Shown here: piece by piece, positions 1 through 7,806 of the stretch
How positions within the stretch are numbered: position 1 is the stretch's first letter
How the letters are laid out: each line of letters opens with the position of its first letter
Origin: Ardenticatenaceae bacterium
GTDB lineage: Bacteria; Chloroflexota; Anaerolineae; Promineifilales; Promineifilaceae
Assembly (NCBI GenBank): GCA_030065875.1
Contig: JASJCR010000010.1
Span: 32,353 to 96,352, forward strand
Direction of reading: 5' to 3'
DNA length: 64,000 nucleotides
The notes under the pieces: model-generated
What the model saw: the letters and a program-made list of their open reading frames with translations, nothing else
What the model was told of the DNA's origin: nothing
Database searches by the model: none
Translations under genes and position numbers: made by a program

Positions 1-1344
1 TGGAACGAACCGTTAGAAACAATGCCGCGGAGCGAGCTCGAAAGGCTGCAAAGCGATCGGCTGGGTGCGCTGGTTAAATATGTCTATGAACGCGTCCCCT
101 TTTATCGGCAAAGATTTGACAAATTAGGGGTAAAATCAGATCGCATTCAATCGATCAAGGATTTACCCCAGCTCCCTTTTACAGGTAAAAACGATTTGCG
201 GGATCACTATCCCTTTGGCCTTTTTGCTGTGCCGATGGACGAAGTAATTCGCCTGCATGCATCCTCCGGTACGACCGGCAAACCAACCGTTGTGGGGTAT
301 ACGCGCGAAGATATCGATATTTGGGCGGAAGTATGCGCCCGCTGTTTTGCCCTCAGCGGAGCAAAGCCCGGCGACATTTTTCAAAACGCTTATGGGTACG
401 GCCTTTTTACCGGAGGGTTGGGGATGCATTACGGGGCGGAGAAGCTCGGTCTCAACACCATTCCGGTTTCCGGTGGGAATACCGCCCGGCAAATCACCCT
501 CCTGCAAGATTTTCGCTCAGACATCATGGCCTGCACCCCCTCTTATTCGCTGACTCTCGCTGATGCCCTGCACAGCGAAGGGATCAACCCGGCCGATCTG
601 GCGGTGCGGTCGTTTATACTGGGGGCCGAACCGTGGACCGAAGAAATGCGCGATGAAATTGAAGCGGTCCTCCATGCCGATGCGGTTAACATTTACGGAT
701 TAAGTGAGGTGATCGGTCCTGGGGTATCAAATGAATGCGTAGAAGGGAAAAACGGCATGCACCTGATGGAAGATCATTTTCTATGCGAAGTTATCGATCC
801 GGAAACCGGTGAACACCTGCCCACGGGATCGGTCGGCGAGCTGGTTATAACCACGCTGACCAAAAAGGCCCTGCCTCTGATTCGCTATCGCACCGGTGAC
901 ATCTGCACGATCGATAAAGATCCCTGCCGCTGCGGCCGAACCACCGCCCGCATGAGTCGGGTGCTCGGCCGAGCGGATGACATGCTGATTATTCGCGGGG
1001 TCAACGTCTTCCCCACGCAGATTGAGGCGGCTATGGTGGGGCTGGCCGAAATTTCACCCCATTATCGCCTGATCGTTTCGCGCCACAACCGGCTCGACCA
1101 GCTTGAAGTCCAGCCGGAAGTAACCGAAGCGTATTATCAAGCGATTGGAGAATCACACTTCTCGCCAGAGAATCAGGCGGTGGTTGAATTGACCAATCGC
1201 ATCACCCACACCCTGCGCGACGCCCTGTTGATCAATACCAAGGTCACCCTGCTGCCTCCCGGTCAGGCCCCCCGCTCACAAGGGGGTAAAATCCAGCGCC
1301 TAACTGATACAAGACAACAGACATCAGACGACAGACCACAGTAG
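1..1344 (+). CDS. paaK: Phenylacetate-CoA ligase family protein (5' end cut by window edge)
   Basis: Adenylate-forming ligase of the PaaK family, which activates an aryl acid (typically phenylacetate) with ATP and CoA in the cytoplasm. The frame is open from base 1 and begins WNEPLETM, the usual PaaK N-terminus, so the ATG at 22 is internal and the real start lies just outside the window. Counting from that ATG, the ATP loop SSGTTGKPTVV is at about residues 81-91, followed by YGLSEVIG, the CRCGRT segment, the hinge region GRADDMLIIRGVNVFP and a near-terminal GGKIQR carrying the expected catalytic lysine. The last dozen codons and the TAG stop are made of a heptad repeat (1312-1381), so the C-terminal tail TDTRQQTSDDRPQ is repeat-derived. 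A PaaI-type thioesterase follows. The family is certain; the exact substrate is not shown. Confidence 0.93.
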   Translation, partial: WNEPLETMPRSELERLQSDRLGALVKYVYERVPFYRQRFDKLGVKSDRIQSIKDLPQLPFTGKNDLRDHYPFGLFAVPMDEVIRLHASSGTTGKPTVVGYTREDIDIWAEVCARCFALSGAKPGDIFQNAYGYGLFTGGLGMHYGAEKLGLNTIPVSGGNTARQITLLQDFRSDIMACTPSYSLTLADALHSEGINPADLAVRSFILGAEPWTEEMRDEIEAVLHADAVNIYGLSEVIGPGVSNECVEGKNGMHLMEDHFLCEVIDPETGEHLPTGSVGELVITTLTKKALPLIRYRTGDICTIDKDPCRCGRTTARMSRVLGRADDMLIIRGVNVFPTQIEAAMVGLAEISPHYRLIVSRHNRLDQLEVQPEVTEAYYQAIGESHFSPENQAVVELTNRITHTLRDALLINTKVTLLPPGQAPRSQGGKIQRLTDTRQQTSDDRPQ

Positions 1345-1381
1345 TCGCCTCTGAAGTCTGTCGTCTGAAGTCTGATGTCTG
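1312..1381. repeat. Heptad repeat array, palindromic (PaaK/thioesterase junction)
   Basis: Ten consecutive 7-base units: first AGAC-type heptads (AGACAAC, AGACATC), then their complement as GTCTG-type heptads (AAGTCTG, TCGTCTG), so the whole forms a long hairpin. It contains the stop codon of the upstream ligase (1342-1344) and the ATG of the thioesterase (1375). It is one of several arrays in this window with the same period and different sequence. Confidence 0.85.
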
Positions 1382-1797
1382 AGTATAAGATTGTTAAAAA
1401 ACTCACCCAACTCGATGCCGCGGTGATCGAGCATTTGGGTTTTGAAGAAATCGAGATTTCGGAAAATCGAGCCACCGTAACGTTAACCGTCAAGCCTCAC
1501 ATGGTGAACAGCCACGGTTATTGTCACGGTGGGTTGATTTATGCGCTGGCCGACCACGCTTTTGCCTACGCGGCGATGGGCAGCAATCGGAGCGGGGTAA
1601 CCTTGTCGGCCCAAATTGTTTACGAGCGGCCGGCCAAATTGGGAGAAACTCTCCTTGCCGCGGCCGAAATACAACCGACTGAGGGGCGAGTCGTCAATGG
1701 ACAGGTGACGGTAACCAACACAGCCAGTGAAAGGATCGCTTCCCTTCAGGGGGTGCATTACCGCTCTGATCAACCCATCATTGAGGGAAATGCTTAA
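1375..1797 (+). CDS. PaaI-type hotdog-fold thioesterase
   Basis: A 140-residue hotdog-fold acyl-CoA thioesterase of the PaaI/YbgC type, expected to hydrolyse aberrant or dead-end aryl-CoA esters in the cytoplasm. The family signature is the HGGLIYALADHAFAYAA helix at about residues 51-67, with HG and the catalytic Asp, preceded by VNSHGYC. The length is typical. It starts 30 bases after the CoA ligase, which matches the known paaK-paaI pairing. The start codon lies inside a heptad repeat heptamer (ATGTCTG) and no Shine-Dalgarno sequence is visible, so the first residues could be assigned differently; the next in-frame Met is too far into the fold. Confidence 0.88.
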   Translation: MSEYKIVKKLTQLDAAVIEHLGFEEIEISENRATVTLTVKPHMVNSHGYCHGGLIYALADHAFAYAAMGSNRSGVTLSAQIVYERPAKLGETLLAAAEIQPTEGRVVNGQVTVTNTASERIASLQGVHYRSDQPIIEGNA

Positions 1798-1840
1798 TAG
1801 CTAATATTCATCGAGCCGGTCGATGGGGCTCCCAAATCCT

Positions 1841-1926
1841 GTCCACATGTGTAAGGGCTTGGCTAGCCAAGCCCCTACTAGCCAACCCCCTACACAAAAG
1901 CTTTGGTTTCATCCTGGCCACCTGTC
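1841..1926 (+). repeat. Dispersed palindromic repeat, copy 1
   Basis: Contains GTCCACATGTGTAAGGGC, then the palindrome GGCTTGGCTAGCCAAGCC, a second half-palindrome, and the tail TTTGGTTTCATCCTGGCCAC. The same order of elements recurs at 5117-5250 (same orientation) and at 31072-31150 (inverted). It sits between two convergent genes. It is short, carries no ORF and looks like a MITE or REP-like element; no terminal duplication was identified. Confidence 0.75.
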
Positions 1927-1992
1927 CACAGCTTGAACGCGGCAAGGACAGTCGGCATTTTGTCCATTTAATTTTTAAAACCCGGCTATTTA

Positions 1993-2973
1993 TCAGGAGG
2001 ATAAGGCAGCAGCTTGAATTAGAGGGGTGAGAAAATCAGCAATCGCTTCTTTGACCGGTTCGTTATTTTGCGGCTCGCGCAAATCTCCAACGATAACATG
2101 ATGAGTCGGGTGAGTGGTTTTCACCGGCAGCAGCGTTTTGTCTTGAGTCCCCCAATCGTTAAAAATACGCGTCATTTCCTCGATGTCGATGACCACATCA
2201 TCTGGGGAATAAATCATCATCAGCGGCGTTTTGATACGGTCAAAATCATACCGGCGCACGTGATCTACGATGCCCATCATCGGCAGCATCGAGACGGAGG
2301 GATAGCTCGTTGTCCAGTATTTCCCATCCAGCTCATTCATGGGCGGTCTTGAACGGGTACGCCCAAAAACGAGAGGAACAAACACGTTGGCCCACGGTGA
2401 CAGAAAATATTCAGATCGCTTATCCCGCAACCCTAAATTCGGCGAAAGCATGATGCAGGCCAAAAGATCGTGTTCCCGCTCTACCAACCAGGTCGCCAAA
2501 GTGGCACCGGTGGACGTGCCTACGACCACGACCTTCTCGCCCAGCTGACGGCCGATGGCCAATGCCTCCGTGGCGTCATTGAGCCAGTCGTTTACCGTTG
2601 CTTCCCCCATCGCCTCCCCGCTGCGGCCGTGCCCGGACAGGCGGGTGTAAAAAATATTGGCTTCTAAGTCCCGTCCAACCAAATCAAGCAGGGGGGCTGT
2701 CTCCTGGCGAGAGGCGGAAAAACCGTGCAGATAAATAAATGCCACGGCGGTTTTTTGCTTCTTTTGCGGGTCTGCCCAAATTATTTTTTTCTCGGTATTC
2801 GGCCGGATATCTTCAAAGCGGCCTTCAGATCGCTTCAAATACTTTTCTAAATCCTCCGGCAGCGGAAAAGAGTGAATCGTTTCATCCACTTCAACTCGAG
2901 GCCCTCGCCACAAAAAGATGAGTACGGCCGCTAAAACCACTAGCCAGGCCGCTGTTTTGCGCCAAAATTTCAT
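1993..2973 (-). CDS. Membrane-anchored alpha/beta hydrolase (lipase/carboxylesterase-like)
   Basis: A 326-residue alpha/beta hydrolase with an N-terminal hydrophobic anchor (about residues 8-22), so the catalytic domain is probably outside the membrane. The fold markers are YLHGFSASRQE (oxyanion loop, about 81-91), the SGHGRSG segment, the nucleophile elbow GTSTG with Ser154, an acid candidate in YSPDDVVID and a terminal His in THPTHHVIVGD. These features resemble monoacylglycerol lipase and carboxylesterase families. The substrate cannot be read from the sequence. It is convergent with the thioesterase, separated from it by a dispersed repeat. Confidence 0.85.
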   Translation of the reverse strand: MKFWRKTAAWLVVLAAVLIFLWRGPRVEVDETIHSFPLPEDLEKYLKRSEGRFEDIRPNTEKKIIWADPQKKQKTAVAFIYLHGFSASRQETAPLLDLVGRDLEANIFYTRLSGHGRSGEAMGEATVNDWLNDATEALAIGRQLGEKVVVVGTSTGATLATWLVEREHDLLACIMLSPNLGLRDKRSEYFLSPWANVFVPLVFGRTRSRPPMNELDGKYWTTSYPSVSMLPMMGIVDHVRRYDFDRIKTPLMMIYSPDDVVIDIEEMTRIFNDWGTQDKTLLPVKTTHPTHHVIVGDLREPQNNEPVKEAIADFLTPLIQAAALSS

Positions 2974-3004
2974 AAGAAGAATTATTTACAACCTGCGTAA
3001 ATTT

Positions 3005-3067
3005 TCAATAATCAACGATCAATAATTAATTGTCAATTGACGATTGACCCTTGATTATTGATAATTG
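3005..3067. repeat. Heptad repeat array, palindromic
   Basis: Nine 7-base units. TCAATAA-type heptads on the left are answered by ATTATTG-type heptads on the right, giving a palindrome centred near 3036. It lies between the divergent hydrolase and decarboxylase genes, where it could shape the promoter region; nothing else was seen in this gap. Confidence 0.85.
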
Positions 3068-3107
3068 ACACAAAGATATCCGATTTAAAATCAAGTAAAA
3101 CCCCCTC

Positions 3108-3617
3108 ATGACCGTCTCATTAACAAACTCAAAAGCTGTTTATCAGGGAATCAGGGACGCTGGCGTTCGGTCGATTTCCGCCCTTCCAGAAACATGGCTG
3201 GTTTATCTCTTACAAATGGCTGATGATGATCCGCACATGCAGCTCGTTGAAGTGGCCAAAGAAGAAGAAGCGATCGGTATTGCGGCCGGGTCATACTTTG
3301 CCGGGGACAAACACATCCTGCTGATGCAAAACCACGGTTTTCTGGCCGCGATAAACGGCATCGTTTCGCTGGCCCAGCTCTATCGCATCCCCCTCTGTAT
3401 GCTCGTGGCCCACCGCGGCCACTGGGGAGAGCCATACCCGTGGCACACCCGAGGCGGCATTGTCACCGAAGAAGTTTTGCGCGCGCTCGGGATCCCCTTT
3501 GAATACGCCCGCGATCCCCACAAAGTCGGAAAACAAATCAAAGAAGCCCTGACATTTGCCCACAGCTCGCTGGGGCCGGTTGCCCTGCTTCTCTCTCGCG
3601 ATTTAATGGAGGATTAG
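3108..3617 (+). CDS. Thiamine-diphosphate 2-oxo-acid decarboxylase, alpha subunit (ComD-like)
   Basis: A 169-residue PYR-type half of a split thiamine-diphosphate enzyme, like the alpha subunit of sulfopyruvate decarboxylase (ComD) or the N-terminal half of phosphonopyruvate decarboxylase. The segment VEVAKEEEAIGIAAG holds the conserved Glu that activates the cofactor, and MQNHGFLAAINGI corresponds to the family's MQNSGxxNxxN segment, with His in place of the common Ser. The partner gene starts 2 bases after this stop, so the two make one heteromeric enzyme. Family certain; the substrate is unknown. Sulfopyruvate is not favoured, because no coenzyme M genes are near. Confidence 0.85.
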   Translation: MTVSLTNSKAVYQGIRDAGVRSISALPETWLVYLLQMADDDPHMQLVEVAKEEEAIGIAAGSYFAGDKHILLMQNHGFLAAINGIVSLAQLYRIPLCMLVAHRGHWGEPYPWHTRGGIVTEEVLRALGIPFEYARDPHKVGKQIKEALTFAHSSLGPVALLLSRDLMED

Positions 3618-3619
3618 AC

Positions 3620-4201
3620 ATGCTGCGTTCAAAATGCCTGGAAGCGATCTATTCGGAGTTAAATGACAAAATTGTGGTCACCATCATGGGTGCCTGCGCC
3701 CAGGAACTGTACGATTTAGGCCATCAGGAAAACTTCTTTTATCTGCAGCATGCGATGGGGCTGGCTTCGTCGATTGGGATGGGGATCGCCCTGCATTCTC
3801 CAGAGCAGAAAGTGGTTGTTTTAGACGGGGATGGCTCGGTGTTAATGAATCTGGGGACCCTGGCGACAATGGCCCGCTATCGGCCGCGTAATTTGGTGCA
3901 CATAATCTTTGATAATGGCAGTCTGCTGTCCACCGGTGGCTTCCCCACCCACACAACCGATGGAACGACAGATTTGGCGGTTATCGCCCAGGGCGCGGGC
4001 ATCCCCCACGTGGCCCGTGTTGGTACACCCTTCGATTTTATGGAAGCGGTTGGAGACGCGTTTGAGCGCGATGACCTCAGCGTCATTGTCGCCAAGGTAG
4101 AAGCGGTCGGCCCGGATCACTTCGGCATGGATTTTCAGCTCCCGGAAAACGCGTTTATGTTTAAACGGGCGATTCGAGAGATGAAGTTGGGGGATGGGTG
4201 A
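3620..4201 (+). CDS. Thiamine-diphosphate 2-oxo-acid decarboxylase, beta subunit (ComE-like)
   Basis: A 193-residue PP-type half that binds the diphosphate of thiamine diphosphate. The motif runs from GDGSVLMNLG to DNGSL, about 30 residues apart, which is the classic Mg-ThDP signature GDG...NN with one Asn kept. It is translationally linked to the alpha subunit: GGAGGA lies in the upstream gene's end, about 8 bases before the ATG. The last residues and the TGA stop fall in a heptad repeat. It is followed by a cyclase-family hydrolase, a pairing that suggests ring opening followed by decarboxylation of the resulting keto acid (inference). Confidence 0.87.
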   Translation: MLRSKCLEAIYSELNDKIVVTIMGACAQELYDLGHQENFFYLQHAMGLASSIGMGIALHSPEQKVVVLDGDGSVLMNLGTLATMARYRPRNLVHIIFDNGSLLSTGGFPTHTTDGTTDLAVIAQGAGIPHVARVGTPFDFMEAVGDAFERDDLSVIVAKVEAVGPDHFGMDFQLPENAFMFKRAIREMKLGDG

Positions 4202-4273
4202 TGGGTGTTGGGTAATAGGTATTGGGTGGTAGGTGTTGGAAATATTCGTTAATCATCAATCGTAAATCAACAA
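4189..4273. repeat. Heptad repeats (two adjacent arrays)
   Basis: 4189-4237 holds seven units of the type GGGTGAT, GGGTGTT. 4246-4273 holds four units of a different type (TCGTTAA, TCATCAA). Unlike most arrays in the window these are not an obvious palindrome. The first array encodes the last residues and the stop of the decarboxylase beta subunit. Confidence 0.8.
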
Positions 4274-4283
4274 GGATGTTCCC

Positions 4284-5072
4284 ATGAACCAAAAAGTAAC
4301 CGTGTTATCACTTTTAGTCGAAGAATTGCGCAGCGGCCGGGTCAAGGTAGTGGACTTGACGCAGCCGCTTGGTCCGGACACGCCGGTGATTGAGCTCCCG
4401 GACATGTTCGCCCAATCGCCGGGCTTAACCATTTCACAAATTTCCAAATATGACGACAATGGGCCAGCCTGGTATTGGAACACCATCACCCTGGGAGAGC
4501 ATACCGGAACCCATTTTGATGCCCCGGTTCACTGGATCACGGGGAGAGAGCGATCCAGCAACACCACCGATACCATTCCGGTCGGCCAATTTGTTGGCCC
4601 GGCATGCGTCATCGATGTCAGTGAGGAAGCGGCCCAATTTAACGATTTTATCCTGACTCGGGAACACGTTTTGGCGTGGGAAGGGGAAAATGGCAAAATT
4701 CAGCCGGGGTCCTGGCTGCTGCTGCGCAGCGACTGGTCAAAGCGAACCGGCCGTGACGCATTTTTGAATGCCGACGAAGAAGGACCTCACTCGCCCGGTT
4801 TTCATCCGGACTGCGTGCGGTTCTTGGCTCATGAGCGAGATGTGCTGGGAGTGGGAGTAGAAACGGTGGGCACCGATGCCGGGCAGGCCGGGGGCTTTGA
4901 TCCACCCTTTCCAGCCCACAACATCATGCACGGAGCGGGAAAATTGGGGTTAGCCAGCCTGGCAAATCTCGATCAGCTTCCGCCAACCGGAGCGGTTGTG
5001 ATTGCAGCACCACTCAAAATAGTCAACGGCTCCGGCAGCCCGCTGCGGGTGATTGCCCTGGTTCCCAGCTAA
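4284..5072 (+). CDS. Cyclase-family metal-dependent hydrolase (kynurenine formamidase / isatin hydrolase superfamily)
   Basis: A 262-residue cyclase-family protein (PF04199 type). The metal and active-site motif HTGTHFDAPVHW is at about residues 73-84, matching HxGTHxDxPxH; further His and Glu ligands are expected in the FHPD and GVETVGTDAG segments. Characterised members open cyclic amides or formamides (kynurenine formamidase, isatin hydrolase) and bind Mn or Zn. It lies 82 bases after the split decarboxylase on the same strand and probably acts on the same compound. The product of such a ring opening would be a 2-oxo acid only for isatin-like substrates, so the pathway is a hypothesis. Confidence 0.83.
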   Translation: MNQKVTVLSLLVEELRSGRVKVVDLTQPLGPDTPVIELPDMFAQSPGLTISQISKYDDNGPAWYWNTITLGEHTGTHFDAPVHWITGRERSSNTTDTIPVGQFVGPACVIDVSEEAAQFNDFILTREHVLAWEGENGKIQPGSWLLLRSDWSKRTGRDAFLNADEEGPHSPGFHPDCVRFLAHERDVLGVGVETVGTDAGQAGGFDPPFPAHNIMHGAGKLGLASLANLDQLPPTGAVVIAAPLKIVNGSGSPLRVIALVPS

Positions 5073-5116
5073 ATCCTTAAATGCAAATCTTGAAAAGCCC
5101 AACCAATTCCCCTCCC

Positions 5117-5250
5117 CGCGTCGGGTTCAAGGGCGATTTAACCAATCCACATGTGTAGGGGCTTGGCTAGCCAAGCCCTTACACAAAGTCTTTGGTTTCA
5201 TCCTGGCCACCTCTACCGCTGAACCCGACGCGGTTCAAGGGCGGACAGGT
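5117..5250 (+). repeat. Dispersed palindromic repeat, copy 2 (longest copy)
   Basis: Contains GGGCGATTTAACCAATCCAC, the palindromic core around GGCTTGGCTAGCCAAGCC and the tail TTTGGTTTCATCCTGGCCAC. It is flanked by GTCGGGTTCAAGGGCG and by AACCCGACGCGG, which form outer inverted arms. It matches the copies at 1841 and 31072. It fills most of the gap between two convergent genes. Confidence 0.75.
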
Positions 5251-5322
5251 AAAATTTTCATCCTCGTAGATTGGACCAATCTGAAAATTCAATATGGAAA
5301 ATGAGAGGCAGGAGCGCCTATC

Positions 5323-6735
5323 TTACGGCAGAGTCGTGGGAATGAGGTAGTTCACATTTTCCGGAACCGGGGTCAAATAGTAAACGTCGACATAGCCGTT
5401 CCACGATTCAAAGGTATCCCAATCATCCTCATAGCCCAGGTCGATCCAGCGCCCTTTGACGCCCCCACCCGTATCTCCGGCAAAACCAACCCCGTAGCCA
5501 GGAACAAAAACCTCAGAACGAAAGGGCACAACGCGGGGATCAATGGCCACCACCCCATAACCGGCCGTGACCCCGCTGGCGGTAATCCCATACCCCGGGG
5601 CACCTCTTGGTTTACCGGAGGTTTGGGCCATATAAGAGGTCACGCGCATGCTGACTTTTCGCCAATACGCACGCGGCCCTTGCTCGGTGTCGATGGTGCG
5701 AATCACGATATTTGTGCCGTACCCCACAATTTCAGGTATCGGTTCCTGGGCAACCCAGCGGGCGTCTGGGGTGCGGCTCACCTCAACTCCGTTTTCATAG
5801 CGCACCCGAACGCGCGTCCGTTCGATTCCGGGCACGCCGTTTTGGAGGAGTGCCCGCTGATCGATTTCTAATTGATCGGTAGCCTGGAAAAGGGCTTCAA
5901 AGGGGATTTGCGTCTCTTCAACCAGAAATTCCTCAGTAACCCGGATGACTTGAATCTGGTTTGCCGTCGTAATTGAGGAATCCAGGGCGGGAATCGTGTA
6001 ATCGTACCCGATCAAACCCACGCCGCTCTCCGCCAGGATTTGTCCCACGGTGCCCGGCCGGGTGCGCGTTTCAATATTTTGACCGTCAACCAGGATGGTT
6101 ATCGGAATCGCTCGATCGAGCGTAATTGTCATCCCAGGGGTCAGGGCGGTAGCCAAATTGGGTGTCGCGCCATCGGCCGCATATAGGGCGATGTTGGCCT
6201 CAACCAGCGCATCTCCAACCGTTTGGGCGGCCGTGCTCAGCGAGATTTGCTGCCCTCCATCCAAAATCGTGATCGTCATCGCTCGGGCAATTTCAATTTC
6301 GGCCGGGAGCGGTTCAAATTCAATATCAAACAGATCAACAAGCCGGCTGCCGGCCGTCAGACGATCGGTCCGCATCAGGGAAATGCCGTTTTCCGCCAGA
6401 AATTCTCCCACCGTAGCGGCACTAGACACATAGGTGGAGGAAACGCCGTCAATGGTCACCCTCACCTCGCGCGCGCTGCTCACCCGGATAGGCACCTGCG
6501 GCGCCGCGGCTTCGTTGGCTAAAGGGGCCACATCATCAACCGGTCTTAGGACCACCCCGGCCGCGGCCACCACCTCTCCTACCGTTTCATATTCACCGCG
6601 CACTACCAGCGGTTCGCCATCCGCATAAACAACATAGCGCAGCGGGGAAAACAAAATGGCTCCAGCGGCAATGAGCAGCGAAATTGATGCGCCTAAAAGC
6701 AAATATCCGATTCTTTTGAGGGAGGCAGGAGACAT
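5323..6735 (-). CDS. G5/DUF348 and 3D domain cell-wall protein (YabE-like)
   Basis: A 470-residue exported protein with an N-terminal transmembrane anchor (about residues 9-30). Four DUF348-type repeats follow (about 34-75, 90-132, 152-203, 211-253), each with a core like TVGEVVAAAGV or TVGEFLAENGI. A G5 domain spans about 262-342 and a C-terminal 3D domain about 362-465, whose three aspartates are visible as IDPR (D399), GDTGGG (D421) and WIDLG (D432). This is the architecture of YabE/Rpf-like peptidoglycan-active proteins; the 3D domain resembles lytic transglycosylases (MltA). It probably remodels cell wall or surface glycan. The N-terminal anchor and domain order make the call strong. Confidence 0.9.
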   Translation of the reverse strand: MSPASLKRIGYLLLGASISLLIAAGAILFSPLRYVVYADGEPLVVRGEYETVGEVVAAAGVVLRPVDDVAPLANEAAAPQVPIRVSSAREVRVTIDGVSSTYVSSAATVGEFLAENGISLMRTDRLTAGSRLVDLFDIEFEPLPAEIEIARAMTITILDGGQQISLSTAAQTVGDALVEANIALYAADGATPNLATALTPGMTITLDRAIPITILVDGQNIETRTRPGTVGQILAESGVGLIGYDYTIPALDSSITTANQIQVIRVTEEFLVEETQIPFEALFQATDQLEIDQRALLQNGVPGIERTRVRVRYENGVEVSRTPDARWVAQEPIPEIVGYGTNIVIRTIDTEQGPRAYWRKVSMRVTSYMAQTSGKPRGAPGYGITASGVTAGYGVVAIDPRVVPFRSEVFVPGYGVGFAGDTGGGVKGRWIDLGYEDDWDTFESWNGYVDVYYLTPVPENVNYLIPTTLP

Positions 6736-6793
6736 AGGCGAGCAATTATGGGGGAAAAGAAAGTGAAGGGCAAATTGCTTAAGAATGTTATGA

Positions 6794-6856
6794 ACTACGA
6801 CGTACGATTTACGAGATACGATTCAAGCTATCGTATTTCGTATCTCGTAGATCGAA
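6794..6856. repeat. Heptad repeat array, palindromic
   Basis: Nine 7-base units: ACTACGA, CGTACGA on the left and TATCGTA, TTTCGTA on the right, forming a hairpin. It lies between the 3' end of the SRP RNA and the start of the G5/3D gene, both on the minus strand. Confidence 0.85.
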
Positions 6857-6872
6857 TCTCTTAAAATAAAAA

Positions 6873-7006
6873 CGCCCAGCGGATTGGTGATAACCAGGGT
6901 GTCCAAGTCACCCGAGGGGGTCGCCTTAGTGCTGCTTCCTTCCGGACCTGACACGGTTCAGCGGCCCTCGCCGCCTGGGCCCCGATTATCACCAAACCGC
7001 TGGGCG
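6873..7006 (-). ncRNA. ffs: Signal recognition particle RNA (small bacterial type)
   Basis: Read on the minus strand, the conserved SRP domain IV is plain: GTCAGGTCCGGAAGGAAGCA with its GGAA tetraloop and the asymmetric internal loop. The two ends pair over a long stem (CGCCCAGCGG with CCGCTGGGCG, plus TTGGTGATAA with TTATCACCAA), which fixes the boundaries at about 134 bases. That is slightly longer than the 114-base E. coli 4.5S RNA and lacks any Alu domain. A T-rich run directly after the closing stem on the minus strand (6861-6872) makes an intrinsic end. It binds Ffh and targets membrane proteins. Confidence 0.95.
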
Positions 7007-7012
7007 GTTTCT

Positions 7013-7570
7013 CTACCCTTCCCACATCAACCGCATGGCGCTTGGCCCACGGTCGAGTTCCCAGGGATAAACAATATAAGCATCGGTCACGGCCGCATAA
7101 TAGGTCGGTGCGTGACCCGGGTAAAGTGATGAGGCAGGTTTGTAATGCAATACGCAGCTTTCCGGCGTGCCGCCGGCCGCATCGATGCGATTGCACACCG
7201 TGACCACGTTTCGGCCACGCGTCCACACGTCATCAACCACTAAAATTCGCCGCCCCTCAATTAATTCGTCATCCGGAAATTGAATAAATTCGGGGATGAC
7301 GTATTTATCCTGCGGGCTAAACATTCCGGGAAAATCGGCCGGAAATCGAATCGATGCCGTCAGCAAATAAGTAATATTGAGCGCTTCGGCCAAGAGCCCC
7401 CCCGGCACAATGCCACCACGGGTGATAATCATCATCGAATCAAACCGCCCCTGGATTTGGGGAACAAGGTAATCAATTAATTTATCTACATCTGACCATG
7501 TCAGTACTTCGCGTCGCACACCAAACTCCTTATTAGCCAACTCGGCGAGATGGATGCACCAAAATTTCAA
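7013..7570 (-). CDS. Phosphoribosyltransferase (purine salvage type)
   Basis: A 185-residue type I phosphoribosyltransferase. The PRPP-binding signature is GRRILVVDDVWTRGRN at about residues 106-121. MMIITRGGIVPGGLLAEAL (about 46-64) is the first substrate loop, with the RGG found in xanthine-guanine and hypoxanthine enzymes. It probably transfers a purine base to PRPP. The N-terminal 20 residues before EVLTWSDVDKLI are not typical and a downstream non-ATG start is possible. It lies only 6 bases upstream of the SRP RNA on the same strand, so the RNA may be partly transcribed from this gene's promoter. Confidence 0.85.
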   Translation of the reverse strand: MKFWCIHLAELANKEFGVRREVLTWSDVDKLIDYLVPQIQGRFDSMMIITRGGIVPGGLLAEALNITYLLTASIRFPADFPGMFSPQDKYVIPEFIQFPDDELIEGRRILVVDDVWTRGRNVVTVCNRIDAAGGTPESCVLHYKPASSLYPGHAPTYYAAVTDAYIVYPWELDRGPSAMRLMWEG

Positions 7571-7806
7571 CGTTGTTAATCACTATCGCTGGGAATAGAG
7601 TAATTTATCGTGTTTTCATACGCTCCAGAATCCACAAGATCACGTGCAAGTTTTTCCAAGGATCTGATACGAAGAAAGCGTCAGGCCATGACTTTTTTTG
7701 GACCAACGCTCCGAAAATCACGATTTAATTTAATGTTAAACAGGTTGAGGCTTAAAGATAAATGCTATACGCCATTGATGAACGTGTCAACTGCTAGACC
7801 ACCATT

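Noticed and set aside
1312..1381. Heptad arrays as CRISPR
   Set aside because: Units are 7 bases without spacers, and no cas genes are present.
3108..4201. Sulfopyruvate decarboxylase for coenzyme M synthesis
   Set aside because: The family fits, but no ComA-C genes or methanogen context; substrate left open.
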